Below, one piece after another: positions 26,201 through 38,786 of a stretch of 64,000 nucleotides of DNA (position 1 is the first letter of the stretch; each line of letters starts with the position of its first letter). The notes under the pieces were generated by a model that worked only from the letters and a program-made list of their open reading frames with translations, had not been told where the DNA came from and did no database searches. The DNA is from Hormiphora californensis (taxonomy: Eukaryota > Ctenophora > Tentaculata > Cydippida > Pleurobrachiidae), in the NCBI GenBank assembly GCA_020137815.1, contig CM035355.1:7066597-7130596 (forward strand), in the 5' to 3' direction. A program made the translations under genes and the position numbers.

Positions 26201-29200
26201 CGGTTTCATAGCTCAATATCGACAAAAGTTCACAAAAAATAGACGAAAAACGACCCAAAAAAGTGGCAATTTTGAAGCAATTTTTTTAAAACCCAAAACA
26301 AAGTACAAAAAAGACCATTTAAAGGTTTAAAATGGATGGATTCGCAAAGAGAATCGTTTCAATTAAATTTTTAGCTATCAAGAACTTGTTTTGGAACCAC
26401 TATGCGCTGGCAAGGGCCACAGTTTCTTGGAAATTTCTGATTTTTAGCTCTAGTAGGAAATGACTTCTGCGCCGAGCAAAATTGAAATTTGAGGAAAAAA
26501 AGTTCACTAAAGTTTAAGTTCAGACAATTCCTGAACGCCTAGTACTGTTTTCGTTATTGAATTTTGAAATTTTCTGTGACTCAGAGCTTCTTTAAGAAAG
26601 TCACTTTTTTCATTTTCGGCAGGCAAAAAAGTGAGATTTTTAAAGTGGACTTCCTGGTTCTTACAAAAACGCAACAGGATCTTAACAAAGCTTCTTAGAA
26701 CAGAAAAATGTCCCAAAAACACGATGGTGTTGGCAGAATTCCCCTAAGTTGGCTAGTTTTTGAGTTATACCTACAGTCCCGATCATTGTGGAACAACCTA
26801 ATATGTCTTTAATGCAAATTGAACTGTCACCACCACAAAAATTATTGACTCTTAACGGCCGCCGCCACCTCCTCCACCTCCACCGCCGCCACCCCCACCT
26901 CCACCGCCGCCACCCCCACCTCCACCGCCGCCACCCCCACCTCCACCGCCGCCACCTCCACCTCCACCACCCCCGCCGCCCCGTCCAGCCCCACCACCAC
27001 CACCACCTCCTCCACCCCGACCTCCGCCACCTCCACCCCCACCTCCTCCACCACCTCCTCCACCCCCTCCACCTCCTCCTCCACCTCCTCCACCACTGCA
27101 TTCAGATACGAAGATCATGTTTGCCTTGTTGGAAGCACCAATTGATCGCTCGGTAAAGTTATAGTTGCCACCTTGCCACATGAGATACCTGAAAGAAAAT
27201 AGTGCTCCTTCATAAACACATTAATACCGTACTCCTTCATAAACACATTAAGGGTACGCTAACCAAAAATTTTTTTCGAGTGCAGGGAAATCTCTCACCG
27301 TAGGGTTGTAGGCCATGCCTAGGAGACCTCAAATATGCAATTTGAGCTCTCAAGTCGAATTCATATTTTTGCTACAGCTGCTTGAAAAATGAACTGTAAA
27401 TACGTTTTTGGCATCTCAAAAAAGATTTTTTAAAGATAGGAGCATGAAAATTTGGGGATTTGAAGAGGACATGAAGGTGAATAACCACAAAAAATTCTTT
27501 TGCAATCCGAGCTGATTTCCGGTCCTGAGATGGATTTCTTTTTTTCCACTTTAACGCCCTATTTGGCAAAGTTCCGAAAACATGTGAAAGCTGTAAATTG
27601 GTGAAAAGTTGCGTCTAACGATTATCTAAGTGGCCATAAATTTTGGGCGTGTCCTTATTTGAGATAAGCTGTACAGAGTTTTTTTTGTGAAAGTCGTCAT
27701 TTCAGAAATAAATAAATTCCCTGTATCTCAAAAACGGCTGATCGTAGAGACCTGAGACTATGCTTAAACGATTCAGAAGGTCCGATTTTAGGGGGGTCTT
27801 CTGAGAGACATTTTGCTCCTACTTCAACCGTTTTTGCTGTAATTGCGAAAAACAAAAACCCATCTTCGCCATCGTGGATTTTTTGTGATTTTGTTTTTGG
27901 TGATTTTAGGGACCCATATGGACCAAATAGTGAAGGAATTAGCTTGTTACACATTTTTCCATAGTTTCGGTCCTTTCTTAGCTAAAATTCCCTAATTACA
28001 GGATATTGGAGTTTAGCTTTTGCCCTTTTCATAGAATTTGTTTTTCGCAATTACAGCAAAAACGGTTGAAGTAGGAGCAAAATGTCTCTCAGAAGACCCC
28101 CCCAAAATCGGACCTTCTGAATCGTTTAAGCATAGTCTCAGGTCTCTACGATCAGCCGTTTTTGAGATACAGGGAATTTATTTATTTTTGAAATGACGAC
28201 TTTCACAAAAAAAACTCTGTATAGCTTATCTCAAATAAGGACACGCCCAAAATTTATGGCCACTTAGATAATCGTTAGACGCAACTTTTCACCAATTTAC
28301 AGCTTTCACATGTTTTCGGAACTTTGCCAAATAGGGCGTTAAAGTGGAAAAAAAGAAATCCATCTCAGGAGCGGAAATCAGCTCGGATTGCAAAAAAAAT
28401 TTTTGTGGTTATTCACCTTCATGTCCTCTTCAAATCCCCAAATTTTCATGCTCCTATCTTTAAAAATTTTTTTTGAGATGCCAAAAACGTATTTACAGTT
28501 CATTTTTCAAGCAGCTGTAGCAAAAATATGAATTCGACTTGAGAGCTCAAATTGCATATTTGAGGTCTCCTAGGCATGGCCTACAACCCTACGGTGAGAG
28601 ATTTCCCTGCACTCGAAAAAAAATTTTGGTTAGCGTACCCTTAATACCTTAAAACTATCAATTAACTTACGCATTTCGCGAGAATTCCTCTTCCACTGCG
28701 CCGCTTGCTAGCACCAAGTAGCCCATTATATTCAACAAGCTTTGAAACACGAAAGAAAAATTTCGAAGTTTGAAAATGTCAATGAATAACTGCAGTCACC
28801 TGGGGTTTTAAAACCCAGAGCACTGGGTCATATGATTTTTAATTCAATATTGGATGGCCGATTCGATTACATATATATGCAAAAGTCACAGCTTTCTTCT
28901 TTACGGCGGGGTGATACTCTTGATAAGTCTGGTCGCAGCTGCTCAAAAGTTACGTTACTTCACACTGTAAAATTTGATTTAGATGAACAGGAGTTACAAT
29001 TCTAATTATCCCCTAATTATCTTTTAATTATGATTATTCCCAGGTTGATGAAGATTTGAAGAGCTTGTGTTCTCGGGCACTCTTTTACATGAGCAAAGAT
29101 CATCTTAACGAGATCTCTATTGAACCTGCTCTGGAAGCTATCACTAAGGTATAATAACACCCGTACACCCGTACATTCTATCTAGATTTGTGCACCTGGC

Positions 29201-30955
29201 ACAATCCCATCACCTCCACCCCTCGTTCAACACAACCCCATCATTGGTTTCGAAGTCACCCCTATTATTATAGCGCCAAACCCCATCACTAGGTGGTATC
29301 AAGTACGAGTGAGGAGGAGAGAACAGTGGGATGTACCTGGCAGGCAAAGTGTACCGCTCTCGTGTACCTCCAGGTAATTTAGCTGTTATCAAATACTACT
29401 ACTGCAGTGCGTTCATTCTTACTAAATTATTACGACGAAATTTACAAATGAGTTTTGAACTAGTAGCACTTTTCAATTAAATGTAGTAGCAATAATAACT
29501 CATTCAGGTCATGTGTTTCGCCAACTTGTTCATCCTACGTCAATACCCGGAAGCTGTTGAGAAAATCAAGGCCTTACTCTTCAAGTGTATTGAATCACCA
29601 CAAGTCGAGGTAAGCAGCTCACTTGATCTACCAAACCCTCACAGAGAGAAATAAATACAGTGTGAGCTACACAAAGCTTTACTTGTCTAGTCCAAACCAG
29701 AATTCACAGTTGCTTTACTCATTTACTGCATACCAGCTCCTAGTCAAATGTTTCTAGCATATCAATTTATTCTACTGTTTTTCCAAATATATGCATCCTA
29801 TAAAACACCACAAAAGCCATATGATGATACCACTCTAAACTCTCTCTCCCTCTCTGTCAGGTGAGACAGGTAGCTGGCCAGACCATTGGAGGTCTCCTAA
29901 GAACACGGCTATTCCCTGACATGGCAGGGATTATTGGGGAACTAAAGGTCCTTGCCAAGACCCCCTTACCAAAGGGAACTAAAAAGGGGCAAACAGGTTA
30001 GTTGACAAGTGTTTTATGGGTCATAGCATTGGTCTGGAAGATCTTTTTCCAGAATCTGTCTGGGCGGCAACCCGATCTGAGTGAGAATCAAAACGGGGTA
30101 TGGCACCGCTAGACAGACCAACATAAACCCACTCACTGAATAACTCCATTTGTAAAAGTGCTCACCACGCACTCTTGTATCCATTACACCACCACCACCG
30201 CTCCCGTTTGTTGTTGTTCTACTGTCAGGCAAATGCTCTGACCACAGTTCTCGTGCTCTTATTTGAGAGACATGAGGATAGGGTCAGGCCAATGCTCTGA
30301 AAGTTGTTCTACGAATATATTCTCTCCCAGATATCAGAGAGATCTGGATAAGACATGGAGCGATCAAGACCCTGTGTGATCTAGTCCGGGCCTACCCGTA
30401 CACAGTGCCCGAGTGGCTGCCTGATGTGACCGTCTTTCTGGCTAACTTCACCCGCGGCAACCACATGATAGCGGTAAGTAACATAGCTTGCAGGAACCGA
30501 CCGAATCAGGATATACTGGCCGCTGATTGGCTGATAACCAGTCACGTGACCTAAATAATGAGTTCTGATTGGTTGTTTACTTGTTTCGGTCGGTTCCTGG
30601 AAAATTACATAGCTTGGCTGATGTCTTAGTAGTTATTATGAATTTTGAATTGTTTGCATTTTCAATACGCTCCCCCAATTATAGAGCTACCCGACGCAGC
30701 CTTGTCCATCAGCTCCCCACATTATTTTAGAAACCTCCAGAGAGAGAGAGATTACTAACCACTTGAGTCGCCTGGCACATTGACACAATTCAACTAACCA
30801 CCCGATATTTTCCCCAGAACGAGGTTAAGAAGTGCATGTCGGACTTCAAGAGGACACATCTGGACAGCTGGCACGAGGAACACAAGCTCAAGTTCACAGA
30901 GGAGCAGCTCGGCCTTCTCCAGGGGCTTCTTGTGGCTCCCAATTATTACGCCTAA
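17297..30955 (+). CDS. PSME4: PSME4 (PA200) proteasome activator, exons 5-23
   Basis: Nineteen exons keep phase: 17297-17483, 18388-18462, 18593-18721, 18791-18945, 19042-21112, 21254-21495, 21575-21800, 22342-22601, 22740-22880, 23090-23246, 23394-23548, 23939-24070, 24167-24333, 24463-24605, 29044-29148, 29508-29609, 29861-29996, 30331-30473, 30818-30955. With exons 1-4 they give about 1790 residues (human 1843). PA200/Blm10 is a HEAT-repeat dome that caps the 20S proteasome and favours degradation of acetylated histones and peptides. Family landmarks include NIGKIDWEPYVP, KPHWGYNQWPK, RGSKHWTF and the final NYYA, which carries the penultimate tyrosine of the HbYX motif that opens the 20S gate. 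Exon 9 is unusually large (2071 nt). On this strand the gene has no start; exons 1-4 lie inverted at 15057-16202. Confidence 0.93.
21836..22240 (+). repeat. 35-bp G-rich minisatellite in PSME4 intron 11
   Basis: About 11.5 head-to-tail units; each holds GGGGGACAGGGGAGGGG and a GGGTCGG or GGGTAGG start. Three adjacent units near 22105-22190 share the A variant. Each unit has at least four G-runs of three or more on the coding strand, the pattern for a G-quadruplex. No stops interrupt several frames, which creates false open frames on the minus strand. Confidence 0.9.
22659..22763 (+). repeat. Duplicated splice acceptor before PSME4 exon 13
   Basis: A segment of about 45 bp, CAATCTCCCCCACAG plus the first 23 bases of exon 13, occurs twice, about 59 bp apart. 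The acceptors are at 22681 and 22739. Only the second leads into the full exon. The copy in the left arm shows the same duplication, so it predates the divergence of the two arms. Confidence 0.75.
24767..25504 (-). CDS. Ly6/uPAR-like small surface protein
   Basis: Four exons in phase (25377-25504, 25184-25276, 24996-25091, 24767-24905) encode 151 residues. There is a signal peptide (MSFIRGVVVVLCTLVLVSVA), a cysteine-rich domain starting KCVSC, and the family-type closing motif CTEDLCN, followed by a hydrophobic tail (VAIIMVMGVVALLF) ending at the stop. The tail suits a GPI-anchor signal. Such three-finger proteins act at the cell surface in signalling or adhesion. The gene sits antisense within the 4.4-kb PSME4 intron 18. 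It is duplicated in the left arm (broken) and relics of a paralogue lie at 26850-28726. Confidence 0.8.
25898..26801. mobile_element. Mariner-like non-autonomous element
   Basis: Terminal inverted repeats of about 28 bp start TTAGGTCGTTCCACAATG at the left and end, as the reverse complement with one mismatch, at the right. A TA dinucleotide flanks each end (25896-25897, 26802-26803). TA target sites and TTAGGTY ends are typical of Tc1/mariner elements. No transposase frame is present in the 904 bp. It lies 40 bp outside the right arm of the big inverted repeat. Confidence 0.8.
26862..27096. repeat. (CCTCCA)-like trinucleotide/hexanucleotide tract
   Basis: Imperfect CCN repeats on the plus strand (CCTCCACCG, CCACCCCCA). 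They leave all three minus-strand frames open, as Gly-, Trp/Arg- and Val/Glu-rich false proteins. Confidence 0.9.
27252..28640. mobile_element. 1.39-kb foldback MITE in a TTAA site
   Basis: Arms of about 600 bp (27252-27857 and 28041-28640) are near-perfect inverted copies around a 180-bp centre. The ends read GGGTACGCTAACC, and a TTAA lies on both sides (27248-27251, 28641-28644). There is no coding capacity. TTAA duplications with purine-start ends fit Kolobok-type better than piggyBac-type (usually CCY) elements. Confidence 0.88.
29981..30328. repeat. Dispersed repeat fragments in PSME4 intron 21
   Basis: A stretch at 30055-30120 (GTCTGGGCGGCAACCCGATC, then AATCAAAACGGGG) has a relative at 32838-32935. 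A piece with GCAAATGCTCTGACCAC (30231-30247) has a relative at 35719. They look like two small interspersed families. Confidence 0.6.
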
Positions 30956-32370
30956 TGTACTGTTTGGTTGGTCCGTGGCGCCCTGTGACCCTGGCATGAA
31001 GAGGCCAACAATATATATAGTGACTGTCAGAGTGACGAAAAACATTTAGATATAACAATCCGGGGTATAAACATTTAGATATAAGAATGGGGTATAAACT
31101 TTCCAGAGAAAGATCAGTTTAGAATGATATTTAGTGTTATAGCTATGTTGAAGTTTAAGGTGGTTTTGTTGTAGTATGTGTCATATATATCTAATATATA
31201 GCCTCAACTCATTTTAGTACCGCTTTTTAGGGCAAGATCACTTTTATCTCAATACATTAATTCAAATCTATAATATTAATATGCAACAAAGTTATATTTC
31301 TTAAAAATGTAAAACGCTTAGTTTTTTATTCCAAAAGCAAGCATGATAATTAACAGTAGACGTATGAGCTCTCGATTGCATTACACGGTTATTAAAATAC
31401 ATGTTTAATAAGCCGGGTCCAAATATAAATTCCCCTTTTTGAATTGAAAAATGGTTTTATCTTGATCTATTCTGATGTGCGATCTTATCTAGGGTATCTG
31501 TGTGTCGTGTTATCTGTTAGTTTCTTGATAGTAAGTGGGTTATATGTGTTGTTGTAACAAAACGGATCTCGCTGTTTCCTAATAAACCGATTCGTTTGTG
31601 ATGATGTGCCAATTCCATGCTGCCTTGAGGTGCCAGACCTGTTTTGATTGCCAAATCGGGCCGGCGCCCGATGCCATGGCGTTTTACAAGTGCACATGAA
31701 GAAAAGAGAAAAGTATTGTTGGTTTGAGAATCGTGAAATGTATTTGTCATGGTTTTCAGTTGCTGAAGATTATTGATAAACAGTTTGTGTTTAATTTGTA
31801 AAACGGTTCCGGAAAACTGGAAGACATAATGCGCGGAATGGTTTTGCGCGTCCCCAAAACGCGCGGCGTTTAATCAAATTCATGCATCGTTTTTGAAACG
31901 ACTTTTTTAGATCTCGTCGTCACATTTTCTGGCACACGTGCGAGATGACGAGATGTTGGTGAATGGTACAGGATAGTTGGGACTCGAAAATGGTGTGTGT
32001 TGTACTTGATAGAGCCTAGAATGACCCCAATCATGAACCCATATGGCCCAACTTACCAGAGGTTAAATATTCCGTTTTGACAACAACTCATTGAGTCACA
32101 AAACGGTTTTGTGACTCAATGAGTTCCGTTTTCCGGGTCGATAACTGATAACCCATGTCCCAAGAGCTAATCATAATCTTCACAAGGACAAAAATCATAT
32201 TGCCGTGAACTGTGAAGGCGTGAAACACCACAAGCTGTTTAACGTGGCCCTCCGTATGTGAGGTGATGTGAGCTGATGCATGGCAGCATTCTCGCCTGCA
32301 GGCTGCTGCAGTGGTTTAAACTTTTTCATGAACAAGCACGCAGGACGAGATAGTTTTTAAGAAATGTACA
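30956..32370. other. PSME4 3' flank and intergenic DNA
   Basis: AT-rich sequence with no convincing gene. It contains an ATTAAA at 31393 that could be a poly(A) signal and the perfect 41-nt palindrome at 32085-32125. Confidence 0.4.
32085..32125. repeat. Perfect 20-bp-arm hairpin
   Basis: AACTCATTGAGTCACAAAAC, one G, then its exact reverse complement. The core TGAGTCA is also an AP-1-type site on both arms. Confidence 0.9.
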
Positions 32371-32372
32371 GA

Positions 32373-32622
<250 letters not shown>

Positions 32623-33108
32623 ACGAAAGTTTATCTTTCCCCATTACTGACAACCCCTTAGTTTGGTAATTATCCATGTTTTTAGATTGATTCCACGCAC
32701 ACTGACGTACATCGAGAGCCCCTGAGGAAGTTACTGGTTTGAAGGAAAAATTAGGGAATTTTAGTTTTTTTTGGTATAACCTCAGTTGAATGGAAGAAAA
32801 AAAGGACTGTTATGGAAATACTGCTGTTTCATTTACCTGTCTGGCGGCACCGACCCGATCTGAGTGCACTGCGAAGTGCGAAGTATGAGTTTTGTTAATC
32901 AAAACGGGGTCTAGGGCCGCCAGAAAGTCATTCGATAGGTTCCCTAGTTTAGCCAATCATGGATTAGTAATCCGTTCGTTTCTTCGATTTTAATGAACAA
33001 CTTTATATACTCACCATAAGTATGTGTTATCTAAATCTCTCAAAAGTATAAAAATCTACAAAAGTGATCTAAGTACTTAAATCTCTCCAAATTACAGAAC
33101 TCTTTCTC

Positions 33109-35285
33109 TCACACCTCTTGAGGGGGCTCGAGGTCGTACTTTTTCTTTTCCCCCGCAGTTGCCGAGGGTTCCCCATTTGTTGCCCACGCTGCGCCGACCT
33201 GTTTCACAAGAGACGTCTTTTTCCTAATACTCATATCCCTTAGCTGCATTTTCTCTCGTCTGTCCAAGAGACACATTGCAACGATGAGGAATACAGTGGC
33301 AATTATCAACACAATAGGTAGAATGTGGGCCCCCTCACTACTGGTACCTCCATCCCACAAGCTAGAACAGTTGACTACAAGTGGCATTGAACAGACATGA
33401 TCCCCGATCACTGTGTATTTGCAGTCTTCTTCTGTATCTGCGTTCTCACAATCGAGCTCCTTCCAGCCATAATCACTGCCATACAACTGGTCGTCAAAGT
33501 TATAGCCAGTGGTGTTGGTTACTTGGTTGTACGTCTCATAACCAAGGAATCTGGCGGGAGGTAAAAAGGAAATTTTAGCTCAATGTTGCTCGTGATTTTA
33601 TTTAGCACGACAATAAACCATCAAGAGGCGGGAGTCCACAGTATACTGGGAGTCTACAAGGCCTCATCTTACCGTGTGTGCATAACTAAAGCTCTTGCTG
33701 TACACCCGCACCGCTCTTATAATGCGGAGTATCAGAGATCCCTCAAGTCTCATTTAGAGTCATTTAAAGGGCCTAAAAACCCAAATTTTAGTTAATTATT
33801 TTGAACACTTCATCGTAATAAGCATGCTATTGGAGTCCCAAAAAGCATAGGCACACGCCACATGGACCCCAGGTGAGCCCAGGGGGAGCCCCTCAAGTTG
33901 GGGCCCATTTGGGGTCCCCTTGTAAACGCGCTTGTACTCCTTGAAATGCTAACAATATGATCCTCTCTCAAATATAAAATTTAGGATAGAAATGATCCTT
34001 GTGTTTTAGTAGATTTCATAATCTTTCTCATCAATTATTATTTAAGCCTATCAAAACTAGGAGAAAAATTACCAGAATACAGAGACAAGAAAGATTATGT
34101 ACTCACCTGTAACACAAGGATAAATTTACCCAAAACTTCAAATTTGAGAGAGGATCATATTGTTAGCATTTCAAGGAGTACAAGCGCGTTTACAAGGGGA
34201 CCCCAACTGGGCCCCAACTTGAGGGACTCCCCCTGGGCTCACCTTTGGTCCGTGGGGCGTGTACCTATGTTTTTTGGGACTCCAATAGCATGCTTGTTAC
34301 GATGTAGTGTTCAAAATAAATAAATAAAATTTGGGTTTTTAGGCCCTTTAACTAAGACTAATATGTGCTTGTGTAATGTGTATAGCAGCAAAGCCATCAT
34401 TATTACATAACAATTCCTTGCAATTTCATAGCCATGCTATCCGACGACTAACTGTATATTATTCTCGGATATATTCACATTTTCAGTGAGGCACTCCCAA
34501 AACAACTCATTCGCCATGATAGTAGTGGTTGACCATTGCGTGTAAATAATGCATAGCTTAGTAAACATAATAATAAACATCTGGCTACCGCTCAGCACCA
34601 TAAGAATTGCATTGGAGGCGGACCTAGCACCATAAGAATTGCATCTCAGCTCACTGTCGCACAAAGAATCAAAAATCAGTATTTAACATGTGGAGGGAGC
34701 ACTTACATGCAGATAACGTAGAGGTTGTCATCAGTATAGGATGAATCACCACACACTCTGGTGTAACCATCATCTGACGATCCAGCTACTATCTGAGCTA
34801 TAAAACTATCATTCGTTGTATACGTTGCATCTTTATCGTAGAGAAAATCTGTCGAGAAGAAATATTGTGGACGGTGTCGTAGTGAACGGACGGTGTCAAT
34901 TATAGCTAATCTTCTCCGTTGAGACTTAAAATAATGGGTCCTTACTCCCTGGGTTGTTAATTTCGGAATACTAATAACTAATGATTCCAAAAGTTTAGAT
35001 CGGTTAAATTATAACGGCGATATAATTCCCTCTATCTCTGTAAGCTCTGATCTCGTGCAATGAGTTCATACATTCTCCAGAACTAAGATCTCTCTCCTTC
35101 TCTTAGTACAACATCGCACTTGTGGCTAATGAAATTATACCTGTACATAACACAGTGGTACACAGAACCGCCGATAGTACTGCTAACGATATCCCACGTT
35201 GTAATATCCTGCAAAGGGTGAATCTATTAGGGCACGGAAGGCAAAGATTCAAAATAATGTATATCTGGAGGATAAATGGAACCAC
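33109..35285 (-). CDS. Single-SRCR type I membrane receptor
   Basis: Three exons (35141-35285 or from 35208, 34707-34848, 33109-33550) keep phase and give about 242 residues. A hydrophobic leader (ISLAVLSAVLCTTVLCT) is followed by one scavenger-receptor cysteine-rich domain: GYTRVCGDSS, LYVICIFLGYETYNQ, ELDCENADTEEDC, HVCSMPLVVNC. The six cysteines and the split over two exons fit SRCR group A. A transmembrane helix (ILPIVLIIATVFLIVAMCLL) leads into a short basic tail ending PPQEV. SRCR receptors bind microbial or matrix ligands. The start is uncertain: the open frame reaches a Met at 35285, but a good acceptor at 35209-35211 allows an upstream exon. Confidence 0.8.
33768..34347. mobile_element. 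580-bp foldback MITE in a TTAA site
   Basis: Inverted arms of about 220 bp (33768-33985, 34131-34347) end in AGGGCCTAAAAACCCAAATT. TTAA flanks both sides (33764-33767, 34348-34351). It lies in the last intron of the SRCR gene. Some sites differ between arms, so it is not brand new. Confidence 0.87.
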
Positions 35286-36215
35286 ACAGAGGGATTGATC
35301 AATTAAGACCTAAAACAACAGGTCCTCACATAGTCAAACAGAGTAAATATTTAAAAGTTCAATCTTACATGATTAAAAAGCTGTGGGCTGGTCACAGCTG
35401 GATATCCGGCGTAGTAGTTTGAACAAGGAGTCACTGGTGTTGCGGCAATGTGACCAGAGTGTAAGCATGCTAGTACATGTGTGTGTGTGTGTGTGTGCTT
35501 GAGAGAAGCTGAAATACAGAAAGAAAGATAGAGAGATATAGATATAGAAAGAGAGTGAGATAGAGAGAAGATGCGATGAAAAGATAGAAAGAATACGACG
35601 AAAAAAAGAAGCATTACATGATCCCTTGGAAACCATTATACAATCTTTAAGTCTTTAAATAAGAAGAATCTGAGGTTTTAGAAAAACCAAGCAGCTGGAA
35701 ACGGGAGAGCACCTGTCAGGCGAATGCTCTGACCACTGTCCTCGCGTGCGGGTCAAGCCGATGTACAGTAGACTAATAAAAGAAGGAATTATTGTCCTCA
35801 GTCACAATACAGAGATTGACTCATTCAATGAGTGAGAAAAGAAAGAACTGCGGGAGTGTGTTCGTGAGAAGCGGCATAAGGAGGCCGAGGTGGTGAGATG
35901 ATGAGAAAACAAAAGCAATAAAACAAAGAATTAGGGCAGGTATAAAACTGTTCAACAAACTCCTTATCATATTACACTAATCTGAGAGTAACAACAGCAA
36001 CTGTGATTCCAGCACAGACTACTCTATATTGAGGAGATCGTTGTTGAGTAACCCTTTACTCAACAAGGAGATGTGTGAGATCAATTGATATTGCAGCTAG
36101 TAAAATGAGGTCTTTGATCTCTCACACAGACAATCAGGTGATCGTCATAATATGGGCTGTTGTGCGTGGGCGCTCTTATTCTCACGTCTCAAGCTGCTCG
36201 AGCTGGAGCTAACCC
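35286..36215. other. Upstream of the SRCR gene
   Basis: Contains a short (GT)n at 35479-35499, a GA-rich stretch to 35590, and repeat relics near 35719 shared with PSME4 intron 21. A short open stretch at 35366-35460 (-) is not phase-compatible with the SRCR exon. Confidence 0.35.
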
Positions 36216-36225
36216 TCTCTCTCCA

Positions 36226-36227
36226 TC

Positions 36228-36307
<80 letters not shown>

Positions 36308-36368
36308 CCTCATCACGCTGATTGCCTCAAAAAGAGCATCTAAGATCAGGGTAGTAAGGATTACCGAC

Positions 36369-36434
<66 letters not shown>

Positions 36435-36462
36435 AGAGTGAGAGAGAGAGAGAGAGAGAGAA
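36226..36462. repeat. (CT)n facing (GA)n
   Basis: (CT)n at 36226-36303 and (GA)n at 36371-36462 lie about 67 bp apart and are complementary, so single strands could fold into a hairpin of about 40 units. Confidence 0.93.
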
Positions 36463-38085
36463 AGATGAGTGATAACTAAGGTTAGATGTAAAATCTTTGT
36501 TATAGATGGTAGATATATGCGTGAGAGATATCACAAAGATCAATAACTTGTCGAGTCAACAATCAATGGTCCAATGAATAGATCTAAAACTCAAAATATT
36601 GTCATGAATAACAACGCCATTGCTTTCTAATAGCAAAGTAAGGAATACCTAGGAAGAAAACTTGGAAAGTATTTTATTACAGAAGTAAGAGATAGGGAAA
36701 CATTTATTGATAAAGAATAGGGAACCTTTCCAGAATGCAAGGGGAATGGAATACATAAAAAAGTTCATTAGCGTATTATTATGTGGGTAAGTTGTAGGGG
36801 ATTGATGTACCAAAATGTCTAGTAGTTGGAGAGTACATAATATATAAGGAGGGTGGCAGGTGTGCTGCAGCAGGTATTGAATAATGGAACACTAGAGAGG
36901 GGGAAGGAGTAAGCCACAAATTATGTACGCACGTCATGCCACGTGCAACTTGGGTTATTTTTCTGTGGTTGGTAGAGGGTTTCTTGCATAGCTTTATTTC
37001 TTCTTTTTTTCCCTCTCTCTCTATAATCATAATAATGTCTCTCTCGCTCTCTCTCTCAATATTTCCTATCCCTGACAGACAGGGCAATGACAGAACTTTG
37101 GCAATTATTCTGCAATTTCGGGTGAAAGCGACGGAGTGACAAATATATAATGGCACTTGAAGAATTTCAACTTTCCTCCTTTGGACTGCAAATATGACTC
37201 ATGATTCATGCACTATTCAGATCTAGTCTTGTTTTGTTCGAGCGGGGAGAGATGTTTGAATAAAGCAAATCTTGTCTAGATGCTAAACAAGTCTTGATCT
37301 AAGCGTTCTTGAGACACAAAACTACACTCTACAGTGATAGTCATATCTATGAACACGTACGTGGGAATGCAGTTGTATGTGTGCATTAGTAGACTGTAGA
37401 GAATGAAATATATGTTACCAGTACAATATGTAAATCGCTGAGATAAAAGTATTTCATGGTCAAATGGATGGTCAAGTAACACCAATCTTATACATCCCTG
37501 CAACCCCATGTATTAACTTTCTCTCTACAGGTCTAGACACGTTCTCCTGAAATTATATTACATTCTGATTTCTGAAGAATCCATGCGTATGGCCATGCGA
37601 TGAATAACGAATATTACTATAGCAAGATGCGAACAAACAAGTCCAAAAAAAGAATATACAGCTTCAAGTCCTAAAGACAATATGTATCCTACAGCAGAAA
37701 AAATGAGACATTGTTATATGTGTAAATTGATACTAATTCAGGCCGATTCTATGCAGTGATATATACGTAATATGTACGTACAAACCAATCTATATTCCTT
37801 CTCCTAGATGTAGTAACTAGATTGCGTTCAGTAGAGTGAGATATAGAGGATCTACTCACTCTATATCTACTAGGTATAAGAGCTGAATGAACATCATGCC
37901 AATCAGACAGATACATACAACGATAGAGATGTAATAAAATATATAGAAGAAGCGCATACTGTACACGATATACGCTCGACGTTTCATGACTACAGCATGA
38001 GTCAGGTTGAGTTTTATTCCACGAATCGATAGAGAGCAGCAAATGACCTATCTTTTTTTCTCTATCTGTCTCTCCTCGGTCTCTC

Positions 38086-38090
<5 letters not shown>
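36463..38090. other. Intergenic AT-rich DNA
   Basis: No supported gene. A 125-codon minus-strand frame at 36779-37156 has no recognisable domain and overlaps simple repeats. Confidence 0.4.
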
Positions 38091-38335
<245 letters not shown>

Positions 38336-38786
38336 CCTATCAAACTTTCTAGATAGTGGTGTCCCCCGCGGACTACTGCAGGAGGAGGAGGAACATGGAT
38401 GAGGAGGAATGATGGTATTCAGGTATTGGTATTGAGAGAGAGGTAAACTGTAAGATATAGAGAAGGAGTTCGTGGTGGGAGGTCGGTCATGTAATTGTAG
38501 GTAGGCATTACACTTGTTGTAGTAAAGGAAGAGGAGAAGGAGGAGAGAGAGATAGAGATGCCAACAGATAGACAACTTAAAGCAGTAGTTTCTATGGCGA
38601 CATACCATACACAAGCATACATCTTTCCTTTCTCTCTTTCTCTATCTTTCTCTGATCTGTATCCATCTCTCTCTTTTCCCGCCCATGGTGTTTTCAAATT
38701 AAGGAAACCAAATAAGATTTTTTTGTTTGTTTGCAGTGTAAGGAAAAAGTGTAATATTTTTTAAAACAATGTAATTTTCAACTTAA

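Larger units (their letters stand above)
26850..28726 (-). pseudogene. Decayed Ly6-like paralogue with a GGN-repeat tract
   Basis: A first-exon relic (28671-28726: MGYLVLAS, then VEEEFS) resembles the intact gene's signal peptide end and DDEFS, and it ends in a good donor. A second piece (from 27188: YLMWQGGNYNFTERSIGASN) matches exon 3 of the intact gene (CLRWQVMSDNYNFTQRSCGASN), but both cysteines have been replaced (C to Y and C to I). It then runs into a GGN-repeat tract at about 26865-27095 that would read as polyglycine. The last Ly6 exon is missing. A 1.4-kb foldback element sits between the two pieces. Confidence 0.65.

Noticed and set aside
26852-27181. Polyglycine-rich open frame on the minus strand
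   Set aside because: All three minus-strand frames are open because the DNA is a CCN repeat. Only the first 30 residues resemble a Ly6 exon.
35351-35614. Extra upstream exon of the SRCR gene (GHIAATPVTPCSNYY)
   Set aside because: Its phase does not match the following exon: joining it would put the SRCR domain out of frame.
36779-37156. 125-residue minus-strand open frame
   Set aside because: No domain, no homologue I recognise, no splice context, and partly over simple repeat.
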